DNA of 64,000 bases from Ignavibacteria bacterium (GTDB lineage Bacteria; Bacteroidota; Ignavibacteria; Tepidaquicellales; Tepidaquicellaceae): contig DATAJP010000002.1 in NCBI GenBank assembly GCA_036262055.1, forward strand, positions 578,177 to 642,176, given 5' to 3'. Positions 26,372 to 34,634 of the stretch are shown one piece after another. Position 1 is the stretch's first letter. Each line of letters opens with the position of its first letter. The position numbers and the translations under genes were made by a program. The notes below the pieces were generated by a model. The model was not told the origin of the DNA. It saw nothing but the letters and a program-made list of their open reading frames with translations, and made no database searches.

Positions 26372-27243
26372 TGAAACAAGTGAAGCAGAAATATTCAAAG
26401 AATGATATTGTTGTAAGCAGCTGGGCGGAGCTTCAGGAAATTTTGTTTAAGGATTCTTATGATGAAAAACTGGAGAGATACCGTTCGAGTTATGTATATA
26501 GAGGGCTTTCGAATAAGGAATATGATTTGAAGACAACGCTGATTCGCCTGGGTGGGAATTTTGCACAGCTTGAAGGACATTTATTGAGGAATTTCAGAAA
26601 GTATGCGCATAGAAATCCTGCGCCGGGGTATTCTAGATGGAACTGGCTTGCGGTTGCGCAGCATCACGGCTTGCCGACGAGGCTGCTTGACTGGACTTAC
26701 TCGCCTTATATTGCTTTGCATTTTGCGACTGCGAATTTTTTTAAGTATGATATCGATGGAGTTATATGGTGTGTGAATTATGTTAAGTCGAATGAGATAC
26801 TTCCGGCAAAATTAAAAAAAGAAATAAGGTTGGAAGGGTCGAATGTTTTTACGCCCGAGATGCTTGATGAAGTCTGCAAGTCGCTGAAGGTGTTCGATAA
26901 TTTATCGAAAAAAAAATTTGTGATGTTTCTTGAACCGCCGTCGCTTGATGACAGGATAATTAATCAGCATGCTTTGTTTTCGTTGATGTCGGACTCGAAA
27001 GCGATTCTTGGTGACTGGCTGAAGAAGTATCCTGATTTATATTTCAGAATAATTATTCCCGCGAAACTTAAATGGGAAATAAGGGATAAGCTTGATCAGG
27101 CGAATATTACGGAGCGCGTGCTGTTCCCGGGGCTTGACGGACTTAGTTTCTGGCTTCGCAGACACTACTCGCCGAAGGATTTATCGCATATGGATGAAGA
27201 TTTTGAGACTAGAAGAAAGTTCAGAATGATGACGGAAGAGTGA
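26371..27243 (+). CDS. FRG domain protein
   Basis: 290 residues from the ATG at 26371. The FRG domain is named for its F-R-G-like core, here YVYRGLSNKEYDL, with downstream RWNWLAVAQHHGLPTRLLDWTYSPYIALHFA, the strongly conserved 'A-Q-H-[HY]-G-L-P-T-R-L-L-D-W' block. The biochemical role of FRG domains is not established; they recur in proteins associated with genome conflict and mobile DNA. The coupled overlap with comM is notable and may indicate a role around DNA uptake or simply shared transcription. No catalytic assignment is made. Confidence 0.85.
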   Translation: MKQVKQKYSKNDIVVSSWAELQEILFKDSYDEKLERYRSSYVYRGLSNKEYDLKTTLIRLGGNFAQLEGHLLRNFRKYAHRNPAPGYSRWNWLAVAQHHGLPTRLLDWTYSPYIALHFATANFFKYDIDGVIWCVNYVKSNEILPAKLKKEIRLEGSNVFTPEMLDEVCKSLKVFDNLSKKKFVMFLEPPSLDDRIINQHALFSLMSDSKAILGDWLKKYPDLYFRIIIPAKLKWEIRDKLDQANITERVLFPGLDGLSFWLRRHYSPKDLSHMDEDFETRRKFRMMTEE

Positions 27244-27256
27244 GGAGAGATTTCAG

Positions 27257-27287
27257 TCCTCCCCCTAACCCCCTCCAAAAGGGAAAA
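27257..27287 (+). repeat. Hairpin repeat family F, copy 5 (degenerate)
   Basis: TCCTCCCCCTAACCCCCTCC then AAAAGGGAAAA; the right arm has lost G residues. Confidence 0.65.
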
Positions 27288-27292
27288 CTTTA

Positions 27293-27336
27293 AACACACC
27301 CCGCCGCTACGCGGCACCCCTCTCAAGAGGGGAATT
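27293..27336 (+). repeat. Hairpin repeat family A, copy 6
   Basis: AACACACCCC, stem GCCGC-TAC-GCGGC, CCCCTCTCAAGAGGGG and AATT. Confidence 0.9.
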
Positions 27337-27360
27337 ATATACAAATTGGATAAAGTTAGA

Positions 27361-27405
27361 GCGACAAGCTTTGCTTGTCGAGACAGACAGGAATGTCTGT
27401 CTTAC
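27361..27405 (+). repeat. Hairpin repeat family E, copy 2
   Basis: GACAAGCTTTGCTTGTC then GAGACAGACAGGAATGTCTG and TCTTAC. The first stem differs from copy 1 but still pairs (GACAAGC/GCTTGTC versus GACAGGC/GCCTGTC). Confidence 0.8.
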
Positions 27406-27415
27406 CCATAATTTT

Positions 27416-27441
27416 ATTTCTTCGCTTCGCTCAGAATGACA
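27416..27441 (+). repeat. Hairpin repeat family C (TTCGCTTCGCTCAGAATGACA form)
   Basis: ATTTCTTCGCTTCGCTCAGA followed by ATGACA; similar elements are at 6464, 32079 and 43359. Confidence 0.75.
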
Positions 27442-27452
27442 CGAAAGTTTTA

Positions 27453-27504
27453 AACACACCCCGCTCCCGACAAGTCGGGACCACCCCTCTCAAGAGGGGA
27501 ATTT
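27453..27504 (+). repeat. Hairpin repeat family A, copy 7
   Basis: AACACACCCC, stem TCCCGAC-AA-GTCGGGA, CCCCTCTCAAGAGGGG and AATTT. It ends 13 bases from the phoH stop. Confidence 0.9.
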
Positions 27505-27517
27505 ACAATAAAAAATT

Positions 27518-28858
27518 TTATAACAAGTTGCTGGCGAGTTCGGCGAGTTCGCTTCGTTCGCCTTTGACAAGATTTACGTGCGCGTAAAGCTTCTCACCTT
27601 TGAAGTGTTCAATTAAGTATGAAAGCCCGTTTGACTGTGAGTCGAGGTACGGATGGTCGATTTGATATATGTCACCTGTGAAAACAATTTTTGAACCCTC
27701 ACCTGCTCGGGTGATGATTGTTTTTATTTCGTGAGGCGTTAAGTTTTGTGCCTCATCAATTATGAAAAATATTCTCTGCAAGCTTCTTCCGCGAATGTAG
27801 CTTAAAGGTTCAATCACAAGCTTTTCATCTTTCAGCATCTGAGAAATTGCCTGATGATGTTTGTCATTTTCAGGATATTGGTCTTGGATTACTTTGAGGT
27901 TATCCCAAAGCGGTGTCATGTAAGGCGCGAGTTTGCTGTCAACATCACCGGGAAGATAGCCGATGTCCTTGTTGCTCAACGGAACGACGGGACGCGCGAT
28001 ATAAATCTGACGATATTGTTTTTTTACGTGAAGCGCTGATGCAAGAGCGAGTAAAGTTTTTCCTGTGCCCGCTTTTCCTGTCATTGAGACAAGTGGGATT
28101 TCGCTGTTGATTAAGGCATTGACGGCGAAAGTTTGTTCTGCATTACGCGGCATTATTCCATATACAGGAACCTTGTCAACTTTTTTTAATAAGTCATGAG
28201 ATAAATCGGCATAAGCTAATACAGAACGACTCGAATTTCTTAGAATATAATATTTGTTTGCAATGATTTCCTGCTTATGTTTTTTGAAGGTTTTCGTAAG
28301 CGGAACTTCAAAAGGTGCATGATGTAAAGTTTGTAAAATATCATCATCAAAATTTTCAACTGTTTCTTTACCGCTATAAAGCTCTTCGATGTCGGGTATT
28401 CTGTCGGTTGTATAATCTTCGGCAGGAAGCCCAATTGCTTTTGCTTTCATGCGAAGGTTAACGTCTTTTGTAACAAGAATTACGGGACGCTTGCCTTCAA
28501 ACTTATTTTTTACATCTAATGCAGTGCTTAAAATTCTATGGTCAGGATTATCTTCCTTAAAAATATTTTTTATATCTTCAGAAAGACCTTTTGAAATGGA
28601 GATGGAAACTTTGCCTTTGCCTCGTCCGAGTGAAACACCGCCATTAAATAAAGCAGAGCCGGTCATTGAATCGAGCGTGCGTGCAAACTCACGTGCGTTC
28701 AGGTTTATGACCTGGCTTCCGCGCTTGAAATGGTCAATTTCCTCTATCACGGTTATGGGAATTACGACATCATGCTCATCAAACTGGACGAGACAGCTTG
28801 AGTCGTGAAGGATAACGTTGGTATCTAATACAAAAACTTTTGCTTGTTTTTTTGCCAA
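27518..28858 (-). CDS. PIN-domain/PhoH-family ATPase
   Basis: 446 residues combining an N-terminal PIN nuclease-like domain (VFVLDTNVILHDSSCL with Asp12; ITVIEEIDHFKRG; DHRILSTAL; ILVTKDVNLRMKA) with a C-terminal PhoH ATPase (MTGKAGTGKTLLALA; FFIIDEAQNLTPHE). This is the YlaK/PhoH2 architecture, described as an RNA helicase/RNase in mycobacteria. The key acidic PIN residues are present, so RNase activity is plausible. Start codon is TTG. The gene follows the Omp28-like gene after 46 bases and ends the minus-strand run. Confidence 0.93.
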   Translation of the reverse strand: MAKKQAKVFVLDTNVILHDSSCLVQFDEHDVVIPITVIEEIDHFKRGSQVINLNAREFARTLDSMTGSALFNGGVSLGRGKGKVSISISKGLSEDIKNIFKEDNPDHRILSTALDVKNKFEGKRPVILVTKDVNLRMKAKAIGLPAEDYTTDRIPDIEELYSGKETVENFDDDILQTLHHAPFEVPLTKTFKKHKQEIIANKYYILRNSSRSVLAYADLSHDLLKKVDKVPVYGIMPRNAEQTFAVNALINSEIPLVSMTGKAGTGKTLLALASALHVKKQYRQIYIARPVVPLSNKDIGYLPGDVDSKLAPYMTPLWDNLKVIQDQYPENDKHHQAISQMLKDEKLVIEPLSYIRGRSLQRIFFIIDEAQNLTPHEIKTIITRAGEGSKIVFTGDIYQIDHPYLDSQSNGLSYLIEHFKGEKLYAHVNLVKGERSELAELASNLL

Positions 28859-28904
28859 TCAGAAAAAAGTAATACGTTCTGCAAATCTATCAAAACATAA
28901 GGTA

Positions 28905-29693
28905 TCAATCAACTGAATATTTCTCTACTACAAATACTTCCTTGGTTGATACTTTCTGAACAAAAATAATAAAGTTTGCGTGAGATAAATTTATAGCGTT
29001 ATTAACAGTGTAGTTCAAAACAAAGTTTGCGGATTGCCCTGAAGAAATAGAGAACGGTTCGCCGCTAACAGGTGTTATGAAATTTCTTAAAACATTTTCA
29101 AATAATGTTTCTCCGTTCTGTCCGGTGAATGCAAGACTGTCTTCGGTTAATGCAACGTGAAGAACAATGCCATCCTGAGTGTTTCCCGAAAGCTGACCTA
29201 CAGTTATATCCAGAGTTCCTGTTCTATTGGATGCATTAAAAGTATTGGTTGCGCTTACGCCATAAGAAGACGTTGTTGCAAGACGTTCGTTTATGAGATT
29301 TGTCCAGGTTCCAATGCTAAATTGTCCCATAAACGTTCCGCGAAGAAACCCGCGTGGATTCGAACTTGCAGAGTTATAATACGAAATTCTGGCATCGTTT
29401 TGGGAAACATTATATAGATAAAACGGGTCATTAGGATAAAGAGCGGTATGGTATCTGATTATTATCACATTAGTATCATTAATGGTTACCCCCTGAAGAT
29501 TATAAATATTATCAAGAAACTGATTTGCAGGGACGCATGGAATGCAGCTTGTGTTTGTAAATATTTCAACTAAAACTTTATTTGTTGCTGTTAGATTTGA
29601 CGGACTCACAACAAGCGGACTGTCATTGCTTTCACACGAAGTAAGTGAGAGAGCAAGAATTGATATTAACAAGAAACTGATTAATTTATTCAT
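28905..29693 (-). CDS. Omp28-like thioredoxin-fold lipoprotein
   Basis: 262 residues. A lipobox (ALSLTSC, Cys20) marks a lipoprotein. The first domain holds VLVEIFTNTSCIPCVPANQF with a C-x-x-C pair at 50/53 in a thioredoxin-like fold, followed by an IgG-like C-terminal part (FSISSGQSANFVLNYTV). Omp28-related proteins are envelope components of Bacteroidota with unclear function. It sits with DUF6029-like and TlpA-like genes, suggesting a shared role in redox or assembly at the outer membrane. Confidence 0.8.
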   Translation of the reverse strand: MNKLISFLLISILALSLTSCESNDSPLVVSPSNLTATNKVLVEIFTNTSCIPCVPANQFLDNIYNLQGVTINDTNVIIIRYHTALYPNDPFYLYNVSQNDARISYYNSASSNPRGFLRGTFMGQFSIGTWTNLINERLATTSSYGVSATNTFNASNRTGTLDITVGQLSGNTQDGIVLHVALTEDSLAFTGQNGETLFENVLRNFITPVSGEPFSISSGQSANFVLNYTVNNAINLSHANFIIFVQKVSTKEVFVVEKYSVD

Positions 29694-29751
29694 TTTGAAA
29701 CTCCTTAAGATATAAAAATAAAATTAAGTATTGGTTAAGTTTTAAGAGAGG

Positions 29752-29782
29752 CATCCTCCCCTGACCCCCTCCAAAGGGGGAA
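29752..29782 (+). repeat. Hairpin repeat family F, copy 6
   Basis: CCTCCCCTGACCCCCTCCAA then AGGGGGAAATA, between two minus-strand genes but in the same plus-strand orientation as all other copies. Confidence 0.75.
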
Positions 29783-29788
29783 ATAGTG

Positions 29789-31471
29789 TTAAAACTGACT
29801 TTGAATAGTCAGGCGGAATCCTTCAAAAGGATTGACAAAACGACAGATACCGTTAGTACATTTCAATCCGCCGCGCTCACTACCATAAGAAACAATCACA
29901 GTGTTTGATTGGTTCAGGCGGTAAAGAGCTTCACCCTGCGCCCAGAATTTTTTACCCGTCGGTTCTTCATCGTCATTTGTGAATTCAGCATTTACTGATA
30001 AGCTGAGCTCAGGTGACTTGGTTAAATTTAATGAAATATATTGATTCATAAAACTCTTTTGATTGATTCTTATAGAGCTGTATGCCCATTGCTGTTCCAT
30101 GTTCAGCTTCAATGCATAGGTTTTATTAATAATATATTTCACTTCAAGAGGAACGGTTGTAAAATGGTCAATTTTGGAATTTGCAGGAAATTCATAATTA
30201 TAGAGTGTTGAATACTGTCTGCAATATGCGCCTTTGAAAGTCCATTTTGGATCTGCAAGATACTCAGCTTCAACAAAAGCTTCCCAATAGGGAGAGAAAG
30301 CCTTATTAAAATTCGGGATAAAGTTGTCGCTTCTATCAACGCGAGCGAAAACCAGTCTGCTTGTTGAATCGCTGTCTATATATTCGTAATGCTCGGATGC
30401 AACAGCCGCGTTTAAGTTAAGAGTGAGTTTATCATTCACAACATATAAAACATCAAGCTGTCCACCGACTTCATCGTTAAAGTTGACGACGTGAGGGTTA
30501 CGTGAAATCAAAGTATATGTATGTTCTTTAACTGCTGTCGGAGGATTCTGAAACGGCAGCATCTTTGTAGGTCTGTCAGGACTTCTGTTGTCCGGGTTTG
30601 TTAAATCGAATCTATAATTTTTATATTCAAGAGTCATTCCGACGCTTCCTTTTGTATATGAAACGGAAGAATACAACCCGTCGCCATCAGCAGAAATCGC
30701 CTGTGGATATAAAGTGTTTGGGCTTGTGTTTATGTGCTTGCGCGCATAACCGGTATAGAACTCGAAGTCAGGCAGATTAACAGTCATGTTCACTTCAGGC
30801 AGGTATGCTTTGATATTTGTAGTTACATCGGCGTTTGGAATGTCGCCGAGAGAATATATATAACTTCCACCAAACTTCACCTGTTTGATAGGAGAAAAAT
30901 CGAAGTTAACATTTCTGATTTTATATTTTTCAACTCTTGAAAGAACGAGAAAGTCACGATATTCCAAATCACCGCCAATTATCTGCGTTCTGAAGTCAAG
31001 AGGATTTTGTTTATTATCGCTGAATTTATTTTTATAAGTTAACCTAATTCCATCAATACCTGTGTCATAAGCAAGGGCGCGCTCTTCAAAAACATTGAGA
31101 GTAAGTCCCCGTGAATAAATATCATAAAAATCTCCTGCGCGAAGAGATACTCCAATTTTATGGTTATACTCAATGAATCTTTTTTTTATGCCCTTGAAAT
31201 CAACACCATATTCAATGGGGTCGCTTATTTCATAACGCAGTCCCAATATGACGTCATTTATTGATAACCTTGCATCGGTAAGATTCTCAAAATATTCTTT
31301 CGGTGCCTTTGTAGTATTAAAATATTCATAACCGTTGCCGTAACGAAGAAGGTTGCTTACGGAAGCATCGACTTTCAAGTCACCTATATTAAGTGGGGGA
31401 ATGGTTGTCTGAGAAAAAACATCTGAGTAAAAAATGAAAACAAACAAAAAAACCGGTAGGAATTTTTTCAT
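29789..31471 (-). CDS. DUF6029-like outer-membrane barrel protein
   Basis: 560 residues. Signal peptide (MKKFLPVFLFVFIFYSDVFSQ) then many amphipathic strands, e.g. LTLNLNAAVASEHYEYI, FVEAEYLADPKWTFKGAY, YALKLNMEQQWAYSSI, and a C-terminal strand GFRLTIQSQF ending in Phe. The early segment LGLRYEISDPIEYGVDFKGIKKRFIEY resembles the DUF6029 family of Bacteroidota barrels. Its order with an Omp28-like gene downstream and a TlpA-like gene upstream is one I associate with this family. Transport or structural role unknown. Confidence 0.72.
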   Translation of the reverse strand: MKKFLPVFLFVFIFYSDVFSQTTIPPLNIGDLKVDASVSNLLRYGNGYEYFNTTKAPKEYFENLTDARLSINDVILGLRYEISDPIEYGVDFKGIKKRFIEYNHKIGVSLRAGDFYDIYSRGLTLNVFEERALAYDTGIDGIRLTYKNKFSDNKQNPLDFRTQIIGGDLEYRDFLVLSRVEKYKIRNVNFDFSPIKQVKFGGSYIYSLGDIPNADVTTNIKAYLPEVNMTVNLPDFEFYTGYARKHINTSPNTLYPQAISADGDGLYSSVSYTKGSVGMTLEYKNYRFDLTNPDNRSPDRPTKMLPFQNPPTAVKEHTYTLISRNPHVVNFNDEVGGQLDVLYVVNDKLTLNLNAAVASEHYEYIDSDSTSRLVFARVDRSDNFIPNFNKAFSPYWEAFVEAEYLADPKWTFKGAYCRQYSTLYNYEFPANSKIDHFTTVPLEVKYIINKTYALKLNMEQQWAYSSIRINQKSFMNQYISLNLTKSPELSLSVNAEFTNDDEEPTGKKFWAQGEALYRLNQSNTVIVSYGSERGGLKCTNGICRFVNPFEGFRLTIQSQF

Positions 31472-31552
31472 TAAGGATGATTTAATTTATGTATCCGGAA
31501 ATTATCCGGACTGAACGATTAAATATACTTTATAAAACCTGAATTAAGTTTA

Positions 31553-32038
31553 TTAATTCAGATTAGCTTTTATTTCTTCTTCAAATTTTACTTCATCACC
31601 CGGAACGTAGCCGAGATGGCGCGCTTTTATCGAACCATCCATACCAATGATTACGGAAAACGGATGACCGCTTCCCTGGTAAGCTTCAAAGATTTTTTCA
31701 TCGGTATCGAGCACAACCGGGAACTCATATCCGTTTGCAGAAATAAACGAACGGACTTTTGAAAGCGATTTTTGGTTATCGTTATTGACTGCAAGATATG
31801 TAAAACCTTTGTCTTTATATTTTGCCCAGATGTCGTTCATATATTTCATTTCATCTTTGCAGGGAGCGCACCAGGTTGCCCAGAACGAAAGCATAACGGG
31901 ACCCTTTTTTAACAACTCGCTTAATGTAACATCATCACCATTGAGGTCTTCAAGAGTGAAATCATAAAACGACTGCGCTTTAGTTAGATTTACAAAAGCA
32001 AAAACTATAACGATTGACAATAAAAATTTCTTAATCAT
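31553..32038 (-). CDS. TlpA-like thiol:disulfide oxidoreductase
   Basis: 161 residues from the ATG at 32038. A signal peptide (MIKKFLLSIVIVFAFVNLTKAQ) precedes a thioredoxin-fold domain with the active site WATWCAPCKDE (Cys57/Cys60) and the TlpA/AhpC-type start YDFTLEDLNGDDVTLSEL. It is a periplasmic reductase or disulfide handler. The frame stays open upstream to 32191, but that extension is translated repeat sequence (reading CHSEERSDEES) and I exclude it. It is probably transcribed with the DUF6029-like and Omp28-like genes downstream. Confidence 0.9.
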   Translation of the reverse strand: MIKKFLLSIVIVFAFVNLTKAQSFYDFTLEDLNGDDVTLSELLKKGPVMLSFWATWCAPCKDEMKYMNDIWAKYKDKGFTYLAVNNDNQKSLSKVRSFISANGYEFPVVLDTDEKIFEAYQGSGHPFSVIIGMDGSIKARHLGYVPGDEVKFEEEIKANLN

Positions 32039-32078
32039 AAAACTTGGTTTAAAACTTTTTAAAAAACAAAAAAAGAGA

Positions 32079-32178
32079 GATTCTTCGTCGCTTCGCTCCT
32101 CAGAATGACACGTGTTTTCCGGGGGATGACCTGCAGAGTTCCCTGCCAGCACCACCGGTGGCATGTAGGGAATGACAA
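32079..32178 (+). repeat. Two adjacent family C-type repeats
   Basis: 32079-32110 (GATTCTTCGTCGCTTCGCTC then CTCAGAATGACACG) and 32121-32178 (GGGGGATGACC ... TAGGGAATGAC with an internal CACCACCGGTGG palindrome). Confidence 0.7.
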
Positions 32179-32186
32179 TCTCTTTT

Positions 32187-32239
32187 AACACACCCCGTCT
32201 CCGACTTTGTCGGAGCCACCCCTCTCGAGAGGGGAATTT
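32187..32239 (+). repeat. Hairpin repeat family A, copy 8
   Basis: AACACACCCC, stem CTCCGAC-TTT-GTCGGAG, CCCCTCTCGAGAGGGG and AATT. It ends 8 bases from the nuoH stop, on the 3' side of a minus-strand gene. Confidence 0.9.
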
Positions 32240-32246
32240 TGAAAAA

Positions 32247-33278
32247 TTATTTTAATAAAAGAACTACTAATGCTGTTACGAATAAATTTAAAAGAGCTAT
32301 AGGGAGCATCACCTTCCATCCTAAATCCATCAGCTGATCATAACGGAATCGAGGCAATGTCCATCTAACCCAAATAAAGAAAAACACCAGAGCAACAACT
32401 TTTATGCAGAATGCCAGCACCTGAATTATGCTTACAAGCAAATCAGGCAATCCGAATGTCTGCAGGTACGGGAACTGCCATCCTCCGAGATATAAAGTTG
32501 TTATAACGGCAGATGCAACAATCATTGCAGCGTATTCAGCGAGAAAGAACATTGCGAATTTCATGCTTGAGTATTCCGTGTGATAACCTCCGACGAGCTC
32601 CTGCTCTGCTTCAGGGAGGTCAAAAGGCGCTCTGTTTGTTTCAGCGAATGACGCCACAAGGAATATTATGAATCCGACCGGCTGTAAAATGATGTTCCAT
32701 TGCCAGCCGTATTGGTTTTGAACTATCTGGTTAAGCTCTAAAGTTCCGTTAATAATGATGATTCCAAGCACTGCAATACCCATTGAAAGCTCATAACTAA
32801 TCATCTGCGCAGAAGAGCGGAGACCGCCAAGAAGCGAATATTTGTTGTTTGATGACCATCCGCTGAGTGTTACTCCATATACACCAAGCGATAGCAATGC
32901 GAGAATGTATAAAATCCCGATGTTAACGTTTGCAATCTGCAATTGGATTGTTCTTCCGAAGAGAGTAATTGTATCGCCGAAAGGAATTACCGCAAAAGTG
33001 GAGAGCGCGACTACGATGGAAATTCCGGGAGCGAGCGCGTGAATAAACTTGTTAGCTTTTTCAGGAACAATGTCTTCCTTCATCAAAAGCTTTATTACGT
33101 CAACGAGGGGCTGTAGGAGACCTTCAGGACCGACACGATTGGGACCGTACCTGTTCTGAACGAAAGCCGAAACTCTTCGCTCAGCATAAACAGAATAAGC
33201 AACTCCTGTAAGAATGACTCCATGCACAACCGCAATTTTAACGAGTGTAATTAGTAAATCAATTAACCATTCTGGCAT
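32247..33278 (-). CDS. nuoH: NADH-quinone oxidoreductase subunit H (complex I)
   Basis: 343 residues with about eight membrane segments. Diagnostic motifs are ERRVSAFVQNRYGPNRVGP near the N-terminus and the quinone-site loop RAPFDLPEAEQELVGGYHTEYSS, followed by MKFAMFFLAEY. NuoH joins the membrane arm to the peripheral arm and forms part of the quinone chamber. In most bacteria nuoG, H and I are contiguous; here nuoH is solitary, with a TlpA-like gene downstream and a repeat-filled gap upstream. The rest of complex I must be encoded outside the window. Confidence 0.97.
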   Translation of the reverse strand: MPEWLIDLLITLVKIAVVHGVILTGVAYSVYAERRVSAFVQNRYGPNRVGPEGLLQPLVDVIKLLMKEDIVPEKANKFIHALAPGISIVVALSTFAVIPFGDTITLFGRTIQLQIANVNIGILYILALLSLGVYGVTLSGWSSNNKYSLLGGLRSSAQMISYELSMGIAVLGIIIINGTLELNQIVQNQYGWQWNIILQPVGFIIFLVASFAETNRAPFDLPEAEQELVGGYHTEYSSMKFAMFFLAEYAAMIVASAVITTLYLGGWQFPYLQTFGLPDLLVSIIQVLAFCIKVVALVFFFIWVRWTLPRFRYDQLMDLGWKVMLPIALLNLFVTALVVLLLK

Positions 33279-33427
33279 AGTATAGAAATCGAATTATCAT
33301 ATAAAATCCTAAAAAATAAGCAAAAATGAAATGAAGAATTTATGACAGAATGATAATTTAAGATTAAAAAAACTATCCCCGAATTTGCACAAATTTACAC
33401 AAATTTTTTGAAGGTTATTGTGAATTA

Positions 33428-33461
33428 CGCAGGAGTCCCTTGCAGGAGACTCCTGCGGGAG
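33428..33461 (+). repeat. Hairpin repeat family B, copy 3
   Basis: CGCAGGAGTCCCTTGCAGGA then GACTCCTGCGGGAG. Confidence 0.8.
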
Positions 33462-33479
33462 CAAAAGTAAAAAAAGATG

Positions 33480-33523
33480 AACACACCCCGTCGCTTTGCG
33501 ACACCCCTCTCGAGAGGGGAATT
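33480..33523 (+). repeat. Hairpin repeat family A, copy 9
   Basis: AACACACCCC, stem GTCGC-TTT-GCGAC, CCCCTCTCGAGAGGGG and AATT. Confidence 0.9.
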
Positions 33524-33533
33524 ATATTTCAAT

Positions 33534-33559
33534 AGAGACGCAAGATGTTGCGTCTCTAC
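33534..33559 (+). repeat. Hairpin repeat family D, copy 1
   Basis: AGAGACGCAAGATGTTGCGT followed by CTCTAC; perfect stem AGAGACGCAA/TTGCGTCTCT. Copies at 49823 (identical) and 57130 (diverged). Confidence 0.85.
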
Positions 33560-33573
33560 GGTAGTTTTAAAAA

Positions 33574-34629
33574 TTATATTTTTGAGAGTTTTTGTTTTAA
33601 GTGTTCGATTACTTTGACGGGGGTTGGGTCAACTTTATTTAAGATTGCGAGATAGTAGCTTACCCAGTCGCCGAGATATGCAAGCTCGAAAATTCTTTCG
33701 AGACGCGAAGGAGCATCACTGCTAATGTGCATATGGTCGTCCGCAAATTCTTTATAAACCGATCCCGTGATTTCCATTCTTGTCTGAATGCGCTTGTTGT
33801 CTTCTTTGTCCTCAAGCATCAGCACATACATTTGTTTCATAAGTTTTTTATTGCAGTGCCAGCCGACAAGTTCGTTATGATTCATTTCAGGATAAAAATT
33901 TCCAAAGACTAACTGCTTTGCGTTTTCAGCAATCTGTCCGCGCCAGCGAAGATTGACAATATCAAGAACATCAACGCTTGAATAAATTATAGGAAGCTTG
34001 TCTTTTAATTCTCTCGCAATATGAACCGGGCGGTTATCTTTGTTATTAAAATCAGAAAGCTCTTTTGATAAATTTTTAATATGATTGACTGTATCCGCAA
34101 TTTCTTTTGATTTATCTTCGACGAGCTTAAGCTTCAACATAATTTTTAACACGACAAAGAAAGAATATCCCAATGCGCAGCGGGGCTGAAGTCCGCCGGG
34201 GATTTTTATGCAAGGGAGGCCGTTGTCTTTTGCGACCTGCTCGACTTTTCCGCCGCTTGTGATGCAGATGATTTTGCAATTTTTGTTGAGTGATTCCTCG
34301 AACGCAGAGTTTGTTTCTTCGGTGTTGCCTGAGTAGCTTGAGATAATCGAAAGCGTTTTATCGCTTGCGAATGCAGGCAGGTGGTAGTTGCGATTGATAA
34401 ACATCGGAACGGGAAGCTCGTATTGAAGGAAGCTTCTCACGAAGTCTCCGCCGATTGCAGAGCCGCCGAGTCCGTTTAGGATTATGTTATCGATTCCAGT
34501 AAAATCATATTTTGATAAATCATATTTGTCAGCGATTTGCACGGCTTCTTCGCATTGTTTTCCGAAGTTTTCCAGAATGTCAAACATATTTGATTTATCA
34601 CACTCTCTTATTTGGTCGCTTAATAGCAT
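33574..34629 (-). CDS. Bifunctional phosphoglucose/phosphomannose isomerase-like (SIS domain)
   Basis: 351 residues with two SIS domains. SIS 1: IILNGLGGSAIGGDFVRSFL and TLSIISSYSGNTEETNSAFEE; the C-terminal part has NHNELVGW-like sequence (MNHNELVGWHC), which carries the catalytic glutamate and histidine region of the PGI/PMI family. The enzyme interconverts hexose-6-phosphates (glucose/fructose, mannose/fructose). Length fits the archaeal-type bifunctional enzyme rather than classical PGI. It is the last gene of the minus-strand rmuC-dinB-ptsI run and follows the hypothetical gene by 5 bases. Confidence 0.88.
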   Translation of the reverse strand: MLLSDQIRECDKSNMFDILENFGKQCEEAVQIADKYDLSKYDFTGIDNIILNGLGGSAIGGDFVRSFLQYELPVPMFINRNYHLPAFASDKTLSIISSYSGNTEETNSAFEESLNKNCKIICITSGGKVEQVAKDNGLPCIKIPGGLQPRCALGYSFFVVLKIMLKLKLVEDKSKEIADTVNHIKNLSKELSDFNNKDNRPVHIARELKDKLPIIYSSVDVLDIVNLRWRGQIAENAKQLVFGNFYPEMNHNELVGWHCNKKLMKQMYVLMLEDKEDNKRIQTRMEITGSVYKEFADDHMHISSDAPSRLERIFELAYLGDWVSYYLAILNKVDPTPVKVIEHLKQKLSKI

Positions 34630-34634
34630 TTAAA

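Noticed and set aside
27375-27587. 70-codon open frame
   Set aside because: It is translated from repeats C and A and antisense to phoH.
32039-32191. N-terminal extension of the TlpA-like gene
   Set aside because: It translates family C repeat sequence (CHSEERSDEES); the signal peptide begins at the ATG at 32038.
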